Assembly (NCBI RefSeq): GCF_000003605.2
Contig: NW_003123903.1
Coordinates: 1,347,832-1,360,720 of the forward strand
DNA length: 12,889 nucleotides
Origin: Saccoglossus kowalevskii
Lineage: Eukaryota > Hemichordata > Enteropneusta > Harrimaniidae
Direction: 5' to 3'
Program-made: the position numbers and the translations under genes
Shown here: piece by piece, positions 8,953 to 12,889 of the stretch
Numbering within the stretch: position 1 is the stretch's first letter
How the letters are laid out: each line of letters opens with the position of its first letter
Notes under the pieces: model-generated
Told to the model about the DNA's origin: nothing
Seen by the model: the letters and a program-made list of their open reading frames with translations, nothing else
The model's database searches: none

Positions 8953-9483
8953 TTACACACTGGCAAAACAAATAAGTATTTTCATAAAATCTTTGTTCTA
9001 CAGATGTTCGAAAGTCATGCAAGAGTCATCCGGTTCATGTGAAACTGAGCAGCGAGAGTTGATGGGTCATGTATTTAAAGTCACGTGTGAAAGGACTAAA
9101 ATATTGAAAGTTAAATTACGAGTCTCCAAAAGTTAGGTTAAATTGCAAATGAAAAAAAATCGCAACTATAAATAAATAATTCAAAAATGTAAAGTGGTAT
9201 TTACATCTAAATGAAAATTAAAATATAAATCCTTTTTTAAAAAAACAACTTAAATTAATCTTCAAAACTACAGTTTTGTTAATATTCAATTATAACCAGT
9301 CTTGAAGAGTGGTTCTCCTCGGTTACTGTACAGCTATATATGAAACTGTGTTTATGATATTATTCAGTATGTAACAATGTGGATATATAGATAGACAAAG
9401 TCAAATAGATTATCCTAGAACGACTCGGAAAAATGTTTTCATGTTGATCAACCGAATTTACAAGATCATTACGTTGATTTCAG

Positions 9484-9533
9484 GACAAAGAAAACGTGGA
9501 GACAAGCTATGCCTAACTACCTGAAGGAAAAAG
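9484..9533 (+). CDS. RPTP exon: basic juxtamembrane segment
   Basis: A 50-base exon lies between the acceptor CGTTGATTTCAG and the donor AAAAAG/GTATTT. It takes one base to finish the Arg codon left by the transmembrane exon, then reads TKKTWRQAMPNYLKEK and leaves one base, which the next exon completes to Gly. With this exon included, the transmembrane exon (ends in phase 2) and the exon at 10445 (needs phase 1) fit; without it they do not. The basic, soluble sequence directly after a membrane helix is typical of a receptor phosphatase juxtamembrane region. The exon is too short for homology on its own, so the call depends on splice sites, phase and context. It could be alternatively spliced only together with a frame change. 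Confidence 0.75.
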
Positions 9534-9590
9534 GTATTTATTTCATTTAATGTTTTAGATCCACGGAAATGTTTGTAGGTGATCTCTAAA

Positions 9591-9600
9591 TCTCGCGAGA
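9591..9600. promoter_or_regulatory. TCTCGCGAGA palindromic promoter motif
   Basis: This is an exact 10-base match to the CGCG-containing motif known from animal CpG promoters, which the BEN-domain protein BANP binds and with which ZBTB33/Kaiso has also been associated. In a sequence this AT-rich an exact match is unexpected by chance. It lies 58 bases after an RPTP exon, inside the intron, so it may mark an internal promoter or may be carried by an inserted repeat. Confidence 0.45.
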
Positions 9601-9724
9601 TCGACGCTACCGATAGATAGATAGGTACGTAATTTGAGCGACATCAACGCCAACCTTTAAGAGTTTCTGAACAAAACAAAATAGTCAACTCTTTTTCACG
9701 CAGTTGAATTCATTTGAAGGTTTT

Positions 9725-9743
9725 CCAGTGTCTTGAACACTGG
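9725..9743. other. Perfect 7-bp hairpin
   Basis: CCAGTGT and ACACTGG flank the five-base loop CTTGA. It is intronic, 39 bases before repeat copy B. No T tract follows, and its role is unknown. Confidence 0.5.
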
Positions 9744-9781
9744 CGTTGTGTTCGGAAATCAGGGAATTTCGTTTCGCTTGG

Positions 9782-9845
9782 CTGATGTCACTTACACATA
9801 GAGATACCAGATTCGAAACAAATAAATACACATTAGTTCATTACA
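9782..9845 (+). repeat. Dispersed repeat, copy B
   Basis: This is the second copy of the 64-base repeat at 5999-6062, in the same orientation, with 7 differences and no gaps. To its right the sequence continues TCCAGCTTTATTCGC and then reaches a GTACCG block that copy A reaches about 28 bases sooner. This suggests that A is a deleted version of a longer family. The element sits in an RPTP intron. Confidence 0.8.
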
Positions 9846-10003
9846 TCCAGCTTTATTCGCATAAGCAGTCAATTGAGGTAACCCCTCGCTGTACCGTCCT
9901 CTCGATCTCCCTCCTTACCAACCTCCTTACTTAACCAAAGGTTACCAACTCTCTATATTAGAAGTCAAAACACTAAGGCAAGGCGGAGTAAACATGCGAT
10001 CAG

Positions 10004-10037
10004 CCAATCGCTCCAGTCGTTCGCACGATCACGTGAT
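10004..10037. promoter_or_regulatory. CCAAT box and CACGTG E-box cluster
   Basis: CCAAT at 10004-10008 and a 10-base palindrome ATCACGTGAT at 10028-10037 lie 24 bases apart. NF-Y and bHLH-zip (USF/MITF-type) factors bind these cores, and the pairing is common in animal promoters. They are 400 bases upstream of an RPTP exon whose frame opens with an ATG at 10426, just before the acceptor. Confidence 0.3.
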
Positions 10038-10444
10038 TACCAGGGATGTGTCTCATGGCTTGCAAAGTTGCCACTACTAAATACATAACACCAGCATGCA
10101 AAGGCAATTTTTTAAAGCCAGAAGCAGTTCAAGATCATGATTTACACGACTATTATCAATAGGTGATTTAGTATTATCATTGACTCCGCCGTCAGCATCA
10201 GTACGCCGTTCGCGCCCTCTATCGACGAAGTAGTTCTATGACGTAGATGGGTGACGGAGGATTGTCCACGTACATTATACCTTGAAATTTAGAGCCACTG
10301 ATTTGTTTTGATATATTCTGAACGGCACACACGTCAAACCAAAGTCCTATAACAAGTAAAATCGATTTCACATACGTCATGTCTACGCCACACAAAGCGC
10401 AAATTTTATGATTTTCACATAACAAATGTGTGCTTATTCGACAG

Positions 10445-10680
10445 GTTTAATTAAACACGGCAATTCTGGTAGAAATGATGTTATTGATAATTCTCAAACT
10501 AATATGATGACGACGATCATTCCAGACAATGTTCCAGTTCTTCCCACTCCGACACCGAGAGAGCGCCCCGTGCCGCCGCCTAAGCCAAAACATCAGCCAA
10601 TCCAAGTGGCGAATTTAGCAGATTACATAACACGTAAAAAGGCCGCAGGTAGAGGTCACAACCTGGAGGCAGAATTTATG
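10445..10680 (+). CDS. RPTP exon: proline-rich juxtamembrane and start of PTP domain 1
   Basis: The exon is 236 bases long, between TTATTCGACAG and the donor TTATG/GTAAAT. It first completes a Gly codon, then reads 78 codons and ends in phase 0. Residues 1-30 are polar and low in complexity. A proline cluster follows, LPTPTPRERPVPPPKPKHQP, containing both RxxPxxP and PxxPxK, the two SH3-ligand orientations. Next comes IQVANLADYITRKKAAGRG and then NLEAEFM, matching the helix that opens receptor PTP domains (for example VxxLxxxIxxxK...GxxxEF in PTPRM and LAR types). In the cell this is the cytosolic linker that positions the phosphatase under the membrane. The donor is only moderate, but ending here gives a junction where the next exon aligns residue for residue with the family. 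An ATG at 10426 is in frame but upstream of the acceptor, immediately after a stop. Confidence 0.92.
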
Positions 10681-11267
10681 GTAAATGTCAATATTGCTAT
10701 TTGGAGGACGTAAGAGGCGAGGGTCAAAATACAACAAGAGCTGTGCATATACTGTACATTGACCTTGAAGTTATTTATCACACATTCTATTACCCCTATA
10801 TATTCTATAATGTATGCTAAACAAAAAAAAACACGTAATGGTGCATGCATACTATTCAGTTCTTGCTGTATAATTTTAAACAATTCATTCAATTTTTTAA
10901 AGGGACATAAACACTTTATATAAACTTAAAACCGCGGTAGTCGTCGCGCAGCGCGTGTTCGAATTCCATGTAAATAAACAATGTATTTTACAAGCGTCAA
11001 TATGAGTCCCATATCGAATGCTTTCACACTTTGCACAAACGTAAAGTACCAATCAATCCCTGAGCAATGTACACACCATAACATGTTGAGATTGTTGTAA
11101 TGAAAACTTCCGATACTCTCAAAAGAAGATGTGCGTGTAAATTACATTTTTTTTATTTACACAGAAAAGGAACATGTTATGCGCGCGACGACCACCGCTT
11201 TTTAAATGAGAGTATGTCACACTCATAATGATCTTTTATTTTTATCTCGTCAAAATTCAACCATTAG
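10681..11267 (+). other. RPTP intron, more than half of it a palindromic element
   Basis: This is a 587-base intron with donor GTAAAT and acceptor CAAAATTCAACCATTAG. The element at 10902-11220 fills most of it and ends only 47 bases before the exon. The remaining 220 bases on its left side are AT-rich, with no exon recognised. Confidence 0.65.
10902..11220. mobile_element. Imperfect palindromic (foldback/MITE-like) element
   Basis: The two halves of about 160 bases are inverted copies. The best-kept block is GCGGTAGTCGTCGCGC (10934-10949) against its inverted partner at 11183-11198, with 15 of 16 matching. Outward, GGGACAT (10902-10908) pairs with ATGTCAC (11214-11220), 6 of 7. Inward, TGTTC...TGTAAATAAA...ATGTA-TTTAC and TATCG-A...TTTCA recur on both arms with small gaps. 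The centre is near 11066. No transposase frame is present. Target duplications are not evident, so the exact ends are uncertain. Transcribed as part of the intron, it could fold into one long imperfect hairpin. Confidence 0.72.
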
Positions 11268-11355
11268 GAACTCAAAGAAGGGCAGAATGGAGAATGGAAA
11301 GTTGGCGGCAAAAACGTAAATCGTCCAAAAAATAAGTTCACTAACATAGCGGCAT
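11268..11355 (+). CDS. RPTP exon: PTP domain 1, phosphotyrosine recognition loop
   Basis: The exon is 88 bases long, from the acceptor ACCATTAG (T-rich tract further upstream) to GCAT/GTAAGT, an excellent donor. It reads ELKEGQNGEWK, then NRPKNKFTNIAA, and leaves T for the next exon to make Tyr. The segment aligns with the family pattern xxxxEGQxxxWxxxxxxxNxxKNRYxNIxAY of R2-type receptors. KNRY is the loop whose Tyr stacks against the substrate phosphotyrosine (Tyr46 in PTP1B). Here it is KNKF: Arg to Lys and Tyr to Phe, one base or so from the usual codons. The other family positions (Asn, Pro-Lys-Asn, Asn-Ile, Ala-Tyr) are kept. Exon length and phases (0 to 1) agree with what I remember of vertebrate receptor PTP genes. 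Confidence 0.93.
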
Positions 11356-12384
11356 GTAAGTAAATTAGAAAGACCTCCCTAAATCCTATTGTTTTGAAAG
11401 CATCCATAGTTTACCTGATCTCTGCATGGATGCTTCAAATGTCCGTACTCTTGTCTACGTATATATAAAAACTACCATCTCCATCACCACGTCAACACAA
11501 AGTGGCATAAATACTCAATAAAAAATGCCGTGTTCAACTACATAGCACTCGCCTCTACTATTATTTCAACTACGTTAGTAGATTCATTGATTCAAAATGC
11601 TGTTTCCATGACAAAACAATCTACATTCTTACCATCATTTAATGACTTGGTACTTGCATCAGGGCAGCCACATCATGACAATGTTGGTTTATTATGTACA
11701 ACCATGGAACTATAGACTCCTGGCACAATTAAATAGCGTTATTTTATATGTTACATGACGTATTTTTGAGAAACTATTATTTTCAGAACAATTCCATGAA
11801 ACAAAATTGTATTTTTGGTAAATCTTTTTAAAACCTGGAATTTTAAAATAATTCAGGACAACAAAATTCCCCCATCAATAACAATGTATTTTTTCCCAGC
11901 AAATGTCACCAGCCAACAATTTGAGATATGGCATATTATCTCTGCTATAGGAACCTATGATAAAAACGTTATAATACTGCCAAAATGGCAACTATCCACT
12001 AAAATACAACTAGCATTTTTTTGAAAATTGGACTGGTTACCCTCAACTCAGGCTGGAGTACAATTTGTTGCAAACTGAACAAATTCTGGATATTTTTATT
12101 ACTAAAAGAATAAATATATGACAGCATTGGTGTTTAAATATTATACCAGGCGACTATTCTCGACACTGAAAGTCACTGTTGTTTCTCCTCACTTTTATGT
12201 GTGCAAAGTACATGTGTCGGCCGGCGGAACATATGGTGCATTTATCCTTAGACATCACGTTCCATATTTGGCATTGATATCTATTCACTACTACCGTTTA
12301 GTATTATCATAATGGTGTTATGGCAATTTTACGATTAGTGGTTCAGTGTAGAAGTGTTAATATATATTTAATTTATTTTCATAG
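11356..12384 (+). other. RPTP intron, no confident further exon
   Basis: This is a 1029-base intron with donor GTAAGT and acceptor TTTAATTTATTTTCATAG. Near its start a 10-bp inverted repeat, AAGCATCCAT/ATGGATGCTT (11398-11407 and 11426-11435), flanks 18 bases. The part from 11410 to 11715 is unusually open in the plus strand (two frames of about 35 and 70 codons, the latter rich in Ser, Thr and Leu), but the residues match nothing I know and the flanking exons already join in phase. The rest is AT-rich. Confidence 0.6.
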
Positions 12385-12461
12385 ACGACCATTCTCGTGT
12401 AGTGTTGGATATCACGGACGGCGACGAGAACTCAGACTACATAAATGCGTCCTATATTAAA
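12385..12461 (+). CDS. RPTP exon: PTP domain 1, YDHSRV and DYINAS motifs
   Basis: A T-rich acceptor (TTATTTTCATAG) and a perfect donor (AAA/GTAAGT) bound 77 bases. The first two bases complete Tyr, then come DHSRVVLDITDGDENSDYI and NASYIK, ending in phase 0. DHSRV and DYINAS are two of the most conserved motifs of classical tyrosine phosphatases; they build the core sheet and support the recognition loop. All expected residues are intact: Asp-His-Ser-Arg, Asp-Tyr-Ile-Asn-Ala. This exon alone identifies the gene as a classical PTP. The catalytic loops (WPD, HCxxGxxR, Q-loop) come later in the domain and are outside this window, so activity cannot be judged here. Confidence 0.96.
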
Positions 12462-12599
12462 GTAAGTTTTTCACCTTTAACGGTGCTTACATGTTTTTCG
12501 GGCGCACTGTAAATTGTTTTCATCATATATATTGTCATTAATAGACTAGAAATATTGACCCCAACAACGTTTTCATAATCTTGTTTTGTCCAATTTCAG
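12462..12599 (+). other. Short RPTP intron (138 bp)
   Basis: Donor GTAAGT and acceptor TTTTGTCCAATTTCAG delimit a 138-base intron. It is AT-rich and has no inserted element. It is much shorter than the neighbouring introns. Confidence 0.9.
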
Positions 12600-12633
12600 G
12601 GCTACAAGAATACAACATACATCGCCACACAAG
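12600..12633 (+). CDS. RPTP micro-exon: PTP domain 1, YIATQG motif
   Basis: This 34-base exon reads GYKNTTYIATQ and leaves one base (G) to start the Gly of ATQG, followed by the donor CAAG/GTGTGT. ATQGP is an invariant classical PTP motif. The loop before it is one residue shorter than in LAR or PTPRM-type receptors (GY plus five residues before YIATQ becomes GY plus four), which explains 34 rather than the 37 bases I expect for this exon in related genes. Only strong splice sites and family knowledge reveal an exon this small. The next exon, expected to carry the ETxxDFWxMxW segment, was not found in the remaining 256 bases. Confidence 0.95.
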
Positions 12634-12889
12634 GTGTGTAGCAACAAAACGCCACGTAACAAAACATACTGAAACGTAACGTAATATGAGACGACGTAAC
12701 ATAACATTATTTATTTACTTTATTCAAATCATATCATTGCATCTCATATTATTTTATTGAATCAAAACCTCAAAAATATGCAAACTTTAGAAAGTCATAA
12801 GTGTGAGAGTTAGCTGAAAAATCTGGTAACCTTTCAGCCAAACTTCGTTTAAGATGTATCAATGAGTTTTCGTAGCATGAGGTAAAACC
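12634..12889 (+). other. RPTP intron running off the right edge
   Basis: The stretch starts with GTGTGTAG. It has an imperfect AACGTAAC/AACATAAC-type short repeat cluster around 12650-12710 and is otherwise AT-rich. No DFW-containing exon is present, so the gene continues beyond the window. Confidence 0.75.

Larger units (their letters stand above)
7915..9483 (+). other. RPTP intron carrying a MITE and a microsatellite
   Basis: This intron is 1569 bases long, with donor GTAAGA and acceptor TTGATTTCAG. It contains the hAT-type MITE at 8191-8360 and the TG/G tract at 8911-8952. Other items are a 10-bp palindrome GGTGATCACC (8704-8713) and AT-rich filler. Open frames across 8115-8525 are translations of the MITE, not genes. 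Confidence 0.7.
9534..10444 (+). other. RPTP intron with GC-richer regulatory-looking patch
   Basis: This is a 911-base intron with donor GTATTT and acceptor TTATTCGACAG. From about 9590 to 10300 it is less AT-rich than the other introns. It contains TCTCGCGAGA (9591-9600), a GATA triplet repeat (9612-9623), a hairpin CCAGTGT/ACACTGG (9725-9743), repeat copy B (9782-9845), CCAAT (10004-10008) and ATCACGTGAT (10028-10037). No exon was recognised. Confidence 0.55.

Noticed and set aside
8897-9136. Plus-strand frame over the TG repeat
   Set aside because: Its Val-Cys run and glycines come from the (TG)n and G tracts. The remainder shows no domain.
9800-9830. tRNA-derived SINE head in the repeat (GATTCGA resembling box B)
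   Set aside because: The match to GGTTCGANTCC is incomplete, and no box A lies at the expected distance upstream in either copy.
12118-12312. Plus-strand 64-codon frame just before the DHSRV exon
   Set aside because: The flanking RPTP exons join exactly in phase without it. It has no PTP-like residues and is not bounded by splice sites.

Overview
This 12.9 kb window looks like nuclear DNA of an animal, probably an invertebrate. It is AT-rich, its genes are split by GT-AG introns, and it carries microsatellites and small non-autonomous DNA transposons. It encodes two clearly animal protein families. I cannot fix the species; a marine lophotrochozoan-type genome would fit but is only a guess. 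Nothing looks bacterial, viral or CRISPR-like.

Left end, minus strand: the first coding exon (811 down to 502) of a BTB/POZ protein, most likely of the BTB-Kelch (KLHL) group. It stops at a good splice donor in the middle of the BTB fold, so the rest of the gene lies beyond the left edge. Upstream are an in-frame stop, a YY1-like element and a short upstream ORF that suggest its 5' UTR and promoter.

Middle, 1.06 to 7.8 kb: AT-rich DNA with few convincing exons. A TATA box (2587-2593) followed by about 220 ATG-free bases and a perfect donor (2832/2833) looks like a non-coding first exon on the plus strand. One candidate ectodomain exon (6678-6776) has good splice sites and the right phase. 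The rest of this stretch is unassigned.

Right half, plus strand: part of a receptor-type protein tyrosine phosphatase (RPTP). Six exons join in frame with no exceptions: transmembrane helix (7818-7914), short basic juxtamembrane exon (9484-9533), proline-rich juxtamembrane exon entering the catalytic domain (10445-10680), then three exons of the first PTP domain (11268-11355, 12385-12461, 12600-12633). They cover the start of the domain through the conserved ATQG motif. The catalytic WPD and HCxxGxxR regions lie beyond the right edge. By eye the closest relatives are the R2-type receptors (PTPRM/K/T and LAR). The usual KNRY recognition-loop motif reads KNKF here.

The introns hold a hAT-type MITE with perfect 15-bp ends and an exact 8-bp target duplication, an imperfect palindromic element of about 320 bp just upstream of a 3' splice site, two copies of a 64-bp dispersed repeat, and a GC-richer patch (9.59-10.3 kb) with TCTCGCGAGA, CCAAT and CACGTG motifs that could be an internal promoter. 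I found no clearly new molecular system. The most interesting points are the altered recognition loop, the possible internal promoter for a membrane-free isoform, and the palindromic intron element.
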